Part shown: positions 15,426-25,195 of the stretch, in pieces
How the letters are laid out: each line of letters opens with the position of its first letter
Position numbering within the stretch: position 1 is the first letter of the stretch
Assembly: GCA_035943635.1 (NCBI GenBank)
Contig: DASZBX010000148.1
Coordinates: forward strand, 372,001 to 436,000
Source: DASZBX01 sp035943635
Lineage (GTDB): Bacteria > Actinomycetota > Actinomycetes > Streptomycetales > Catenulisporaceae
DNA: 64,000 bases
Direction of reading: 5' to 3'
Notes under the pieces: model-generated
What the model was told of the DNA's origin: nothing
The model's database searches: none
Seen by the model: only the letters and a program-made list of their open reading frames with translations
Program-made: the position numbers and the translations under genes

Positions 15426-18188
15426 ATGCGCTTTGGGCTCCTCGGGCCGGTGGTGGTCGAGCGCGACGGTTCTCCGAGTGATGTGAAGTCGGCGATGCCG
15501 CGCACGGTCCTGGCGGTCCTGCTGCTCAACGCGAACACCGTGGTCTCCGCCGACCAGCTGATCGAGGCGGTCTGGGGCGAGAACCCGCCGACCACCGCCA
15601 CCGCCTCGCTGCACAACCACGTGATGCGCCTGCGCCGGTTCCTCGGCGAACCGGGCGGCGGCCGGATCCGCTCGGTCGCCCCGGGCTACCTGATCGACGT
15701 CGGGCCGGGCGAACTGGACCTGGAGGTCTTCGCCGGGCTGTGCGCCGAGGGCCGGGCCGCCGCGCGGGCCGGGAACTGGGCCGAGGCCGCGCGGGACCTG
15801 GCCGCGGCTTTGGCCCTGTGGCGCGGGGAGCCGGTGGCCGACGTGCCGGGCGCGGTCGGCCGCGACGCCCGGGTGCTCCAGCTGGTCGAAGCCCGGCTCC
15901 AGGCCCGCGAGGGCTGGGTCGAGGCGGAACTGGAACTCGGCCGGCACCGGGAGGTGATCGGCGAGCTGGGCGTGCTGGCGGCCGAGTACCCGCTGCGCGA
16001 GGTCTTCCACGGCCAGCTGATGCTGGCCCTGTACCGCGCCGACCGGCAGGCGGAGGCGTTGGACGTGTTCCAGGCGCTGCGGCGCACGCTGGTCGACGAA
16101 CTCGGCGTCGAACCCTCGGCCTCGATCCAGGAACTGCACCGGCAGATCCTGAGCGCCGACCCGCAGCTGGCCGTCCCGGCCCCGGCCCCGCCGCCCGGCC
16201 CGGCCGAAACGGCGGCCGGCCCCGCGGTGGCCGCCCGCGGCGGCTGGCGGTACCAGCTGCCCGCGGACACCCGCGTGTTCACCGGCCGCGCGACCGAACT
16301 GGCCCGGCTGATCGAACCGGCCGGAGCGGTGACGGTCTCGGTGATCAGCGGCGCGGCCGGGATCGGCAAGACCGCCCTGGCGGTGCATGCGGCGCACCGG
16401 CTGCGCGAGCGGTTCCCGGACGGCCAGCTGTTCCTGGACCTGCGCGGGAACGGCGCGGACCGGGCGCCGTCGACCCCGGGCGACGCGCTCGGCTGGCTGC
16501 TGCGCTCGCTGGGCGTCGCGCCGTCGTCGATACCCGCGGATCCGGACGGACGCTCGGCCGTCTTCCGCCGCCGCCTGGCCGAGACCCGGACCCTGATCAT
16601 CCTGGACGACGCCGCCGGGGCAGAACAGATACGCCCACTGCTGCCGTCCGGACCGGGCTCGCTGCTGCTGGTGACCAGCCGTCAACCGCTGACCGGCCTA
16701 GGCGATTCGCACACGGTCGCCAGTGCCCTGGAATTGGACGAGCTGCCGCAGGCCGACGCGGTCGCGCTGCTGCACAAGGTGGCCGGACCCGGCCGGGTGT
16801 CGGATCGCCACCAGGGGATCGCCGAGCTGATCGCGCTGTGCGGCAACGTGCCGCTCGCGATCCGGGTCGCCGCCGCCCGGCTGCGGCACCACCGGGTGCT
16901 GCGGATCGAGGACGTCGTGGCCCAGGTGCGCGAGGAGTCGGCCCGCCCGGCCCGCCGTCCCGGCTCGGGTGAGTCCGACCCGGCGGACGACCGGCTCGCC
17001 GCGGTCTTCGAGTCCTCCTACGCAGCCCTTCCCCCGGCCGAGCAGGACCTGTTCCGCCAGCTCGGCCTGATCCCCGGCCCGGACATCGACGCCTTCGCCG
17101 CCGCCAACCTGGCCGGAACCGACCACCGGACCGCCGAACGGCTGCTCGAATCCCTGCTCGACCACAACCTGCTGACCCAGCACACCCCCGGCCGGTACCG
17201 CTTCCACGACTCGGTCCGCCGCCACGCCCGCGCCCTGGCCGAGGCCGACTCGCCGGAGGACTGCGACGCCGCCCTCGGCCGCCTGCTGCACTACTACCTG
17301 CGGGCCAGCATCGCCGCGGGCAGCCTGCTGAGCCCGCGGATGCGCGCACTGGTCGACGACGAGAACGACTCCGAGCCGCTCTCCTCCTACGCCGCGGCCG
17401 AGTTGGCCGACCGGCCCGGCGCCCTGGCCTGGCTGCGCACCGAACGCGAGGACCTGCTGGCCGTGATCGCCGACGGCCGGACCGGCCGGGCCGCCTGCCC
17501 GGCCCGCGGCGTCCGGCTGACCGCCGCCCTGGCCGACTTCCTGCTCGAAGAGGGCCCGTGGCCGCAGGCCGCCGAGCTGTTCCAGGCCGCGGCCGACACC
17601 GCCCGGGACCTCGGCGACCGCCGCTCCGAGGCCGCGGCGCTGTACGACCTCGGCCGGGTCCGGCTCGCGTCCGGTGACCATCCTGGCGCGTCGGCTGCGT
17701 TCGAAGCCGCCGCGGCCATTCTGCGCGAGCAGGGGTACCGGCTCGGCGAGGCGTGCGCCAAGCACCAGTTGGGCCGGGTCCGGCTGGAGACCGGAGAGTT
17801 CGAGCAGGCGGCGGTGTTCTTGGCCGAAGCGCTCGCGGTCTTCGAGGCCGCGGGCATCGCAGTGGCGGTCGCCGACGTGCTCAACACCACCGGCACGCTG
17901 CTCATCGCGACCGCCGGACCGAAGCGGGCCCTGCCGGTCTTCCAGCAGGCGCGCCGCGCCGCGCGCGAAGCACACAACCCGCTGGCCGAAGCCGAAGCCC
18001 TGGCCGGCGCAGCCCGGTGCGCGGCGGCCCTAGGCGACTCGGCCGCGGCCCTGGCCGGTTTGCGCGAAGCCGTCGCGATCCACCAGCGGCACGCGGCGAC
18101 CGGAGCCGAGGCGCAGCGGGCCGCGGCCGATTTGGCTGCGCTGGAACGTGAGCGGGAGAGCGGCGGCGGATCGGTGCCCGTCCGCTGA
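15426..18188 (+). CDS. AfsR/SARP-type transcriptional regulator with NB-ARC and TPR domains
   Basis: About 920 residues. Domain order: OmpR-type winged helix (1-90: MRFGLLGPVVVERDG, ADQLIEAVWGENPP, LHNHVMRLRRFLG), BTAD helical domain (about 95-240, ending VDELGVEPSASIQELH), an Ala/Pro linker, a STAND/NB-ARC ATPase with Walker A GAAGIGKTAL (near 310) and Walker B LIILDDA (near 390), then degenerate helical repeats and C-terminal TPRs (about 680-910). Large SARPs of this kind activate secondary-metabolite or developmental genes. ATG 15426 has GAGAGGGA upstream; an in-frame start 10 codons earlier is less likely. No biosynthetic cluster adjoins it, so the target is unknown. Confidence 0.88.
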   Translation: MRFGLLGPVVVERDGSPSDVKSAMPRTVLAVLLLNANTVVSADQLIEAVWGENPPTTATASLHNHVMRLRRFLGEPGGGRIRSVAPGYLIDVGPGELDLEVFAGLCAEGRAAARAGNWAEAARDLAAALALWRGEPVADVPGAVGRDARVLQLVEARLQAREGWVEAELELGRHREVIGELGVLAAEYPLREVFHGQLMLALYRADRQAEALDVFQALRRTLVDELGVEPSASIQELHRQILSADPQLAVPAPAPPPGPAETAAGPAVAARGGWRYQLPADTRVFTGRATELARLIEPAGAVTVSVISGAAGIGKTALAVHAAHRLRERFPDGQLFLDLRGNGADRAPSTPGDALGWLLRSLGVAPSSIPADPDGRSAVFRRRLAETRTLIILDDAAGAEQIRPLLPSGPGSLLLVTSRQPLTGLGDSHTVASALELDELPQADAVALLHKVAGPGRVSDRHQGIAELIALCGNVPLAIRVAAARLRHHRVLRIEDVVAQVREESARPARRPGSGESDPADDRLAAVFESSYAALPPAEQDLFRQLGLIPGPDIDAFAAANLAGTDHRTAERLLESLLDHNLLTQHTPGRYRFHDSVRRHARALAEADSPEDCDAALGRLLHYYLRASIAAGSLLSPRMRALVDDENDSEPLSSYAAAELADRPGALAWLRTEREDLLAVIADGRTGRAACPARGVRLTAALADFLLEEGPWPQAAELFQAAADTARDLGDRRSEAAALYDLGRVRLASGDHPGASAAFEAAAAILREQGYRLGEACAKHQLGRVRLETGEFEQAAVFLAEALAVFEAAGIAVAVADVLNTTGTLLIATAGPKRALPVFQQARRAAREAHNPLAEAEALAGAARCAAALGDSAAALAGLREAVAIHQRHAATGAEAQRAAADLAALERERESGGGSVPVR

Positions 18189-18484
18189 GCCGGTCGCCGA
18201 CAACAGCTGCCGGAAGTCCGTGGAGTCATCCGGCTCGCCCGGCTCACCTTCTGGTGGTCAACGGTGCAGCCCTGTACTGCGACCGTAGGCGCAAGCAGCA
18301 GGTGCGGCGAGAATCAGACCGCGGCGATTCACGTTGTGGCATAACCGGATGCGCGCCACCACCGGACCGGCCAACCGTCGCCACGCACAATGAACGGGCA
18401 TCGAAGACAGCAAGGCCGCAGTTCAGAACTCCCCGGCACCGAGCACACAACTCAGAAGCCGCACGAACACATGAAGTGATGTAG
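18189..18484. other. spacer between SARP gene and tRNA-Thr
   Basis: 296 nt without a supportable gene. TGAGCCGG at the SARP stop can pair with CCGGCTCA about 45 nt downstream, but the loop is too long to call it a terminator. The tRNA is on the minus strand, so its transcript would run into this region. Nothing else stands out. Confidence 0.4.
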
Positions 18485-18557
18485 AGCTGGTGAGGGGACT
18501 CGAACCCCTAACCACCGCATTACAAGTGCGGTGCGCTGCCAATTGCGCCACACCAGC
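18485..18557 (-). tRNA. tRNA-Thr (anticodon TGT)
   Basis: A 73-nt cloverleaf read on the minus strand: acceptor GCTGGTG/CACCAGC (7 bp), discriminator U, D stem GCGC/GCGC, anticodon stem CCGCA/TGCGG with loop CTTGTAA (anticodon TGT), variable TGGTT, T stem AGGGG/CCCCT with loop TTCGAGT. CCA is not encoded. All stems pair perfectly. It decodes ACA and is located just upstream of the msiK promoter, divergent from it. Confidence 0.95.
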
Positions 18558-18624
18558 CGGTCGCGGGACCCATGCTACCTGCTCCTGGTAAGTGGTTCGC
18601 AACCGATTTCGGGAAGACCTACTA

Positions 18625-18653
18625 GTGACAACGCTGTGGTCGGAAGATAGGAT
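18625..18653 (+). promoter_or_regulatory. msiK promoter (-35 GTGACA, -10 TAGGAT)
   Basis: GTGACA (18625-18630) and TAGGAT (18648-18653) are separated by exactly 17 bp, a good vegetative sigma promoter. The transcript would start near 18660, leaving a leader of about 78 nt before msiK. Confidence 0.65.
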
Positions 18654-18663
18654 CGATCGAGGT

Positions 18664-18677
18664 CTATAACTTTATAG
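18664..18677. promoter_or_regulatory. AT-rich palindromic operator candidate upstream of msiK
   Basis: CTATAA (18664-18669), CT, TTATAG (18672-18677): perfect 6-nt arms, flanked by GGT on one side and (one nt offset) TACC on the other. It lies at about +4 to +17 of the predicted transcript, a position where a repressor would block elongation or initiation. It is strikingly AT-rich for this genome. It does not resemble the DasR or CebR consensus. Confidence 0.5.
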
Positions 18678-18737
18678 CTACCTTTCCACTCGGATCGTCC
18701 GGCACGTTCCTGCCGGTTGAAAGGCTGTGATCGCACC

Positions 18738-19829
<1,092 letters not shown>

Positions 19830-19876
19830 GCCACCCGGCTCGGGCCCCGCGCCCCGAAGCAAACGCAAACGAACGC

Positions 19877-19925
19877 AAACGGCTGTGCGCCGCCCCCGAA
19901 CTCCGGAGGCGGCGCACAGCCGTTT
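19877..19925. terminator. bidirectional terminator between msiK and rlmB
   Basis: A perfect 18-bp stem, 19877-19894 and 19908-19925, with a 13-nt loop. It begins with AAAC and ends with GTTT, so each strand has a short T run after the stem. It separates the converging msiK and rlmB transcripts. Just upstream is a short CAAACG-type tandem repeat (GCAAACGCAAACGAACGCAA, from 19859). Confidence 0.9.
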
Positions 19926-19957
19926 CAGCTTGGCAACGCCCGAACAGAACCGGCGAA

Positions 19958-20959
19958 CTACAGTCGCCCGGCCCGAAGCCGCCGCTGCGCGACCTCGTAA
20001 AGCGAGATGCTGGTAGCCACACCCGCATTGAGCGACTCGGTGGCCGCAGCGATCGGGATCCGGACCGTCAGGTCACAGGTGTCCTCGACCAACCGGGACA
20101 GCCCCTTGCCCTCCGAACCGACCACCAGCACCAGCGGATCGCCCGCGGACGCCAACTCGACCAAGTCGACCTTGCCGTGCACGGACAGGCCGACCACGAC
20201 CAGGCCCTGCTTCTGGTACGCCTTCAGCGCCCGGGTCAGGTTGACCACCTGGGCCACCGGCAGCCGGGCCGCCGCGCCGGCCGAGGTCTTCCACGCCCCG
20301 GCGGTCATCCCGGCCGAACGGCGCTCCGGGATCAGCACGCCGTGCGCGCCGAACGCGGCCGCCGAACGGATCACCGCGCCCAGGTTGCGCGGGTCGGTGA
20401 TCCCGTCCAGCGCCACGATCAGCGGCGGCTCGCCGAGGTCGTGCGCCCGGGCCACCAGGTCGTCCGGGTCGGCGTACTCGTACGCCGGGATCTGCAGGGC
20501 GATGCCCTGGTGGATCGCGCCGTCGGTCAGCCGGTCGATCTCCGGCCGGGGCACCTCCAGCAGCGGGATGCCGCGCTCGGTGGCCAGCGAGGTGGACTCG
20601 CGCACCCGGTCGTCCGAATCGATCGACTGGGCCACGAACAGGGTCGTGCCGGGCACCCCGGCCCGCAGCGCCTCGAGCACCGAGTTGCGGCCGGCGATCA
20701 GCTCGGAGATCTGCCGGTTCGCCTTGTACGCCACCTTGGGCCGGTTGGTCGCCCGTCCGCCCTGGCTGCCCTGCGCGCGCCGGGCCGTGGAGGCCGCGCG
20801 CCGGGACGCGTAGTGGCCCTTGCGGTCCTCGGCCTTGGGGGTCGGGCCCTTGCCCTCCAGGCCCTTGCGGCCCTGGCCGCCGGAGCCCTTCACAGCGCCC
20901 TTGCGGGAGGAGTTCGTCTTGTGTGCGCGCCCGCCCTGGCCGCCTTTTCCGCTTGCCAT
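19958..20959 (-). CDS. rlmB: 23S rRNA (guanosine(2251)-2'-O)-methyltransferase RlmB
   Basis: A 333-residue SpoU-family (SPOUT) methyltransferase. The N-terminal 85 residues are Lys/Arg/Gly-rich and disordered (MASGKGGQGGRAHKTNSSRK...), a known actinobacterial extension. The L30e-like substrate domain includes ELIAGRNSVLEALRAG, and the SPOUT domain carries motif 1 LDGITDPRNLGAVIRSAAAF, motif 2 VVGSEGKGLSRLV and motif 3 IPIAAATESLNAGVATSISLYE. It modifies the 50S P-loop guanosine. ATG 20959 is chosen; an upstream in-frame extension lacks family similarity. It follows cysS on the same strand after 106 nt, the conserved order. Confidence 0.94.
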   Translation of the reverse strand: MASGKGGQGGRAHKTNSSRKGAVKGSGGQGRKGLEGKGPTPKAEDRKGHYASRRAASTARRAQGSQGGRATNRPKVAYKANRQISELIAGRNSVLEALRAGVPGTTLFVAQSIDSDDRVRESTSLATERGIPLLEVPRPEIDRLTDGAIHQGIALQIPAYEYADPDDLVARAHDLGEPPLIVALDGITDPRNLGAVIRSAAAFGAHGVLIPERRSAGMTAGAWKTSAGAAARLPVAQVVNLTRALKAYQKQGLVVVGLSVHGKVDLVELASAGDPLVLVVGSEGKGLSRLVEDTCDLTVRIPIAAATESLNAGVATSISLYEVAQRRLRAGRL

Positions 20960-21065
20960 GCCGCGGCCTTTCGTCTGGAGGAAGACACCCCGGGGAGACG
21001 GGATGGATCGGACCGGGCCGCGCGCGCTGGGCGCGCGGACCCGTGCCCGCCGCCGGGCGCCCGGG

Positions 21066-22466
21066 CTAGTCCAGAGACCAGCGCGGTCCGGAGGCGGTGT
21101 CCTCAATGGTAATGCCGAGCGCGGCGAGCTGGTCCCGGATGGCGTCCGAGGCCTCGAAATCCCGCCGCTTGCGGGCCGCCTCGCGCTGCTCCAGGGTCAG
21201 CCGGATCAGCCCGTCCACGGCCGTCCGCAGCCGGGCCGCGCCCTGCCCGCCGGCGCCCTGTTCGGTCCACGGCTCGGCCAACGGGTCCAGCCCGAGTACG
21301 CCGAGCATCGCCCGCAGCTCGCCGACGATCCCGACCGCCACGTCCTTCTCGCCCGCGGCCAGCGCGGTGTTCCCGGCCCGGACCGCCTGGTGCAGCACGG
21401 CCACCGCCTGCGGCACGCCGAGGTCGTCGTCCATCGCCGCGGCGAAGGCGTCCGGCACCGCGGTCGGCTCGATCGGGCCGGCCAGCTCGAACGCCCGGGA
21501 CAGGAACTGCTCGATCCGCTCGAAGCCGACCGCCGCGTTGGCGATCGCGTCCTCCGAGTACTCGATGGTCGACCGGTAGTGCGGGGTGCCCAGGTAGTAG
21601 CGCAGCACGATCGGCCGGTGCCGCTTGGCCATGTCGGTGACCAGCACCGAGTTGCCCAGCGACTTGGACATCTTCTCGTTCGCCATGGTCACCCAGGCGT
21701 TGTGCAGCCAGTACCGGGCGAACTCGTCGCCCAGCGACTTGGACTGGGCGATCTCGTTCTCGTGGTGCGGGAAGATCAGGTCGATCCCGCCGCCGTGGAT
21801 GTCGACCGTCGTGCCCAGGTACTTGCGCAGCATCGCCGAGCACTCCAGGTGCCAGCCCGGCCGGCCCGGACCCCAGGGGGTCTCCCAGAACGGCTCGCCG
21901 GGCTTGGCCCCCTTCCACAGGGTGAAGTCCTTCGGGTCCCGCTTGGCGTGCTTCGGGTCGGCGTCGTCCGCGCTCTGCATCTCCGCCGGGCGCTGGCCGG
22001 ACAGCGCGCCGTAGGCCGGGTAGCTGCGCACGTCGAAGTACACGTCGCCGTTCGCGGCGTACGCGTGGTCGGTCTCGATCAGCTGCCGCATCAGGGCGAT
22101 CATCTCCGGGATGTGCCCGGTGGCCCGCGGCTCGACCGAGGGCGGCCGGCAGCCGAGGATCGCGTACGCGGCGACCACCTCGCGCTCGAAGTGCTGCGCG
22201 ATCCGCCAGTACTCGGTCCCGGCCTCGTTCGCCTTGTTCAGGATCTTGTCGTCGATGTCGGTGATGTTGCGGCAGAAGGTGACGTCGAATCCCCGGTAGG
22301 TCAGCCAGCGGCTGAGGATGTCGAAGTTCACCCCGGAGCGCACGTGCCCGATGTGCGGGGCTCCTTGCACGGTCACGCCACACAGGTACAGCGAGGCCTT
22401 GCCCGGTTCGACGGGGACGAAGTCACGCACGCTGCGTGTAGCGGTGTCGTACAGCCGAATAGTCAC
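21066..22466 (-). CDS. cysS: cysteinyl-tRNA synthetase
   Basis: A 466-residue class I aminoacyl-tRNA synthetase. The catalytic HIGH motif is in GAPHIGHVRSGVNFD and KMSKS in NEKMSKSLGNS. Zinc ligands are visible: Cys in LYLCGVTVQG, Cys in WHLECSAM and His in FPHHENE. The C-terminal DALR helical domain and anticodon-binding tail are complete (ending ASGPRWSLD). The start is GTG 22466, apparently leaderless (TAACCT 6 nt upstream on the minus strand). It is probably cotranscribed with rlmB. Confidence 0.95.
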   Translation of the reverse strand: MTIRLYDTATRSVRDFVPVEPGKASLYLCGVTVQGAPHIGHVRSGVNFDILSRWLTYRGFDVTFCRNITDIDDKILNKANEAGTEYWRIAQHFEREVVAAYAILGCRPPSVEPRATGHIPEMIALMRQLIETDHAYAANGDVYFDVRSYPAYGALSGQRPAEMQSADDADPKHAKRDPKDFTLWKGAKPGEPFWETPWGPGRPGWHLECSAMLRKYLGTTVDIHGGGIDLIFPHHENEIAQSKSLGDEFARYWLHNAWVTMANEKMSKSLGNSVLVTDMAKRHRPIVLRYYLGTPHYRSTIEYSEDAIANAAVGFERIEQFLSRAFELAGPIEPTAVPDAFAAAMDDDLGVPQAVAVLHQAVRAGNTALAAGEKDVAVGIVGELRAMLGVLGLDPLAEPWTEQGAGGQGAARLRTAVDGLIRLTLEQREAARKRRDFEASDAIRDQLAALGITIEDTASGPRWSLD

Positions 22467-22472
22467 GCCACC

Positions 22473-22478
22473 AGGTTA
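22473..22478 (-). promoter_or_regulatory. -10 element (TAACCT) for leaderless cysS
   Basis: On the minus strand TAACCT is followed by GGTGGC and then the GTG start at 22466-22464. No Shine-Dalgarno exists, so transcription likely begins at the start codon. Confidence 0.55.
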
Positions 22479-22591
22479 CCGGTTTGGCCCGATCTCGGCG
22501 GGGAAATGTCCGGCCCTGCTCCGTGGTTGACTTCAGTCGTGACCGGATCGCCGCCGTGGCAGGATCCCCCGAGCGACGGGACGACACCGAC

Positions 22592-24010
22592 GTGACCGAG
22601 CAGGAGCAGAGCAGGCCACCGCGGCCGCACGGACCCGGCGCGGCGCGGCCCCGCCCGCAGCCGGTGGCCCGGGCGGCGGTAGAGCCCGCGGCGGCGCCGG
22701 TGCCCGGGGCCGGGACCGGGCCGGAGATTTTGCCCGAAATTGAGCTTGTGGCCCATCCCGGGCCAGCGCACGACCCGCGCCGCCGGCTCAGCCTGGTCCT
22801 GATCCTCGGCGCGCTGTCCGCCTTCGCGCCGCTGTCGATCGACATGTACCTGCCCGCGCTGCCCTCGTTGCAGGGCCACTTCCACTCCAGTGCGGCGCAG
22901 GTCCAGCTGACCCTCACCGCGTGCCTGGCCGGACTGGCAGTCGGGCAGGTGATCGCCGGGCCGCTGTCGGACTCCTTCGGCCGGCGCAAACCGCTCATCG
23001 TCGGCGTCGGGCTGTACGCCGTCGCCTCACTGGCCTGCGCGTTCGTCAACTCGATCGCGGTGCTGACCGCGGGCCGGCTGATCCAGGGCGCGGCCGGGGC
23101 GGCCGGGATCGTGCTGTCCCGGGCGATCGTGCGCGACCTGTACTCCGGCACCGCGATGGTCCGCTTCTTCTCCACCCTGGTCCTGGTCAACGGGGCCGCC
23201 CCGATCCTGGCCCCGATCATCGGCGGGCAACTGCTGAAGTTCACCGACTGGGAGGGCGTGTTCGTCGTGCTCAGCGTGATCGGCGTGCTGCTGCTGGCCG
23301 CCGTGCTGCTCGGCATCCCCGAGACGCTGCCGGCCGGCCGACGGCGCACCGGCGGGCTGCGGGACACCGCCGCGTCGTTCCGGGTGCTGGTGCGCGACCC
23401 GTACTTCGTCGGTTATGCGCTGGTCGGGGCGTTCGCGTTCTCGGCGATGTTCGGGTACATCTCCGGCTCGCCGTTCGTGATGGAACAGGTCTACCACCTG
23501 AGCCCGCAAGGATTCTCGTTCATGTTCGGCGCCAACGCGGCCGGGCTGATGTTCCTCGGCTTCCTCAACGGCCGCCTGGTCGGACGGGTCTCACCGACCG
23601 CGCTGATGCGCCTGGGCCTGCTGCAGGGCGCGGTCGGCGGCGCCGGGCTGCTGGCCGTCACGTTGGCCGGGCTCGGTTTCTGGCCCAGCGCGGTGTTCCT
23701 CTGGCTGGTCGTCTCCTCGCTCGGCCTGAGCAGCCCGAACGCCACCGCGCTGGCCCTGGCCGAACACGGCTCGAACGCCGGCGCCGCCTCCGCGCTGCTC
23801 GGCCTGACCCAGTTCCTGCTCGGCGCCCTGATCGGCCCGCTCACCGCGCCCGGCACCGGGTCGGTGCTCGCCCAGACCCTGCCGATGGCCCTGGTCGTCG
23901 CCCCGCTCGCGCTGCTGGCGCTGGTCGTGTACCTGGCGACCGGGCCGTTGGCGCGCAGAGTCGCCGGGGGAGCGCAGGCGGCCCGGCCGGCGCAGGCCGA
24001 CCCGGCCTAA
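22592..24010 (+). CDS. MFS multidrug exporter, Bcr/CflA family
   Basis: About 472 residues. A 65-residue Pro/Ala/Arg-rich cytosolic leader precedes 12 membrane helices beginning LSLVLILGALSAFAPLSID. Family signatures: MYLPALPSL after helix 1, motif A GPLSDSFGRRKPLIVGV, and GRLIQGAAGAAGIVLSRAIVRD in helix 4, typical of Bcr/CflA drug:H+ antiporters. The substrate cannot be predicted. GTG 22592 is chosen because the leader upstream is not conserved-looking; no good Shine-Dalgarno was found. The stop overlaps mutY tail to tail by 4 nt. Confidence 0.85.
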   Translation: MTEQEQSRPPRPHGPGAARPRPQPVARAAVEPAAAPVPGAGTGPEILPEIELVAHPGPAHDPRRRLSLVLILGALSAFAPLSIDMYLPALPSLQGHFHSSAAQVQLTLTACLAGLAVGQVIAGPLSDSFGRRKPLIVGVGLYAVASLACAFVNSIAVLTAGRLIQGAAGAAGIVLSRAIVRDLYSGTAMVRFFSTLVLVNGAAPILAPIIGGQLLKFTDWEGVFVVLSVIGVLLLAAVLLGIPETLPAGRRRTGGLRDTAASFRVLVRDPYFVGYALVGAFAFSAMFGYISGSPFVMEQVYHLSPQGFSFMFGANAAGLMFLGFLNGRLVGRVSPTALMRLGLLQGAVGGAGLLAVTLAGLGFWPSAVFLWLVVSSLGLSSPNATALALAEHGSNAGAASALLGLTQFLLGALIGPLTAPGTGSVLAQTLPMALVVAPLALLALVVYLATGPLARRVAGGAQAARPAQADPA

Positions 24011-25116
24011 GGCAGCCTGTACCGCTGCCCCGGCAACATCACCGCGAGGCCGTCGTCGACCAGCGAGGACAGGGCGCGGTCGCGCTGCTCGCGGTCCGGC
24101 CACACCTGGGCGAGCACGGCCCGGCCGACCGGTTCGTCGGCGTCCCGCAGGACGGCCATCAGCTTCCCGCGTACCTGGCGGTCGGTGCCCTCGTAGCCCT
24201 GGGCGCGCCGGGCCGGGCCGTCGTGCGCGGGACGCCCGGCGAGGTTCCAGGCGCACTGCTCCGCCAGCGGGCAGGCCTCGCAGGTGGGCGTGCGCGCCGT
24301 GCAGACCAGCGCGCCCAGTTCCATCGAGCCCGCGGCCCAGCCCGCCGCGTCGGCCGCCAGCTCCGGCAGCAGCGCCTCGGCGAGCGTCCGCTCGGCCGCG
24401 CTGACCGAGGTGCCCGGCTGGGCGGCGCCGGTGAACACCCGGACCAGCACCCGGCGCACGTTCGTGTCCAGCACCACGGCCCGGCCGCCGTACGCGAAGG
24501 AACTGATTGCCGCCGCGGTGTAGTCCCCGACTCCGGGCAGGGTACGCAAGGTGGCATAGTCCTGCGGGACCTTGCCGCCGTGGTCCTGGGTGATGGCGAC
24601 GGCGGTCGCGTGCAGGCGCAGCGCGCGGCGCGGGTAGCCGAGCCGTCCCCACGCGCGGACCGCCTCGCCGGACTGCTCGGCGGCCAGCGCGGACGGCGTG
24701 GGCCAACGCTCCAGCCAGGCCGCGTAGACCGGCAGGACCCGGGCCACCGGGGTCTGTTGCAGCATGAACTCGCTCACCAGCACCGCCCACGCGCCCGCGT
24801 CGGCGGCCCGCCACGGCAGGTCCCGGCGGTGCGCGGCGAACCAGTCGGCCACGGTGGCGACGACGGATTGCGCGTGCTCCGGCACGGCGGCCGGAGCCGG
24901 GACGCGGGCGGCGGCTTTGCCGGTGTTGGCGGTGTTGGTCGGCTCGGCTTCGCCGGCCGCCTCGGCGGCGCTCGGAGGGCGGCGGGCGGCCGGTCGGCCG
25001 GTCTTGCGGGCGGCGGTTCCGGGCCGGGCCGAAACGTCCGCACCGACCAGGCCTTGGGGGAGATCGTCCGGCGCCGTAGCGTCTGGGGCAGGGGCCTCCT
25101 GCACGATAAGGTCCAC
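24007..25116 (-). CDS. mutY: A/G-specific adenine DNA glycosylase MutY
   Basis: Up to 369 residues. It removes adenine opposite 8-oxoguanine. After an 80-residue Ala/Pro-rich N-terminal extension come the catalytic region WRAADAGAWAVLVSEFMLQQTPV (split helices), the HhH motif LPGVGDYTAAAISSFAYG with Asp in VLDTNVRRVL, and the four-cysteine iron-sulphur loop C-x6-C-x2-C-x5-C (CTARTPTCEACPLAEQC). The C-terminal MutT-like domain is absent or much reduced; a winged-helix-like tail (GKLMAVLRDADEPVGRAVLAQ) is present instead, as in streptomycete MutY. GTG 25116 or the in-frame GTG at 25104 may be the start: TAGGAT (25118-25123, minus strand) would start transcription just before the latter. Confidence 0.92.
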   Translation of the reverse strand: MDLIVQEAPAPDATAPDDLPQGLVGADVSARPGTAARKTGRPAARRPPSAAEAAGEAEPTNTANTGKAAARVPAPAAVPEHAQSVVATVADWFAAHRRDLPWRAADAGAWAVLVSEFMLQQTPVARVLPVYAAWLERWPTPSALAAEQSGEAVRAWGRLGYPRRALRLHATAVAITQDHGGKVPQDYATLRTLPGVGDYTAAAISSFAYGGRAVVLDTNVRRVLVRVFTGAAQPGTSVSAAERTLAEALLPELAADAAGWAAGSMELGALVCTARTPTCEACPLAEQCAWNLAGRPAHDGPARRAQGYEGTDRQVRGKLMAVLRDADEPVGRAVLAQVWPDREQRDRALSSLVDDGLAVMLPGQRYRLP

Positions 25117-25195
25117 GATCCTATGGTCGCATCATCGAACACGCCAGTAGGACAATGCGACACCAGGTGTCGGTGATGCCCTAAGGTGACCTTCC

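Noticed and set aside
18485..18557. tRNA-Thr as an integration site
   Set aside because: No direct repeat of the tRNA 3' end and no integrase within the window; flanking genes are core.
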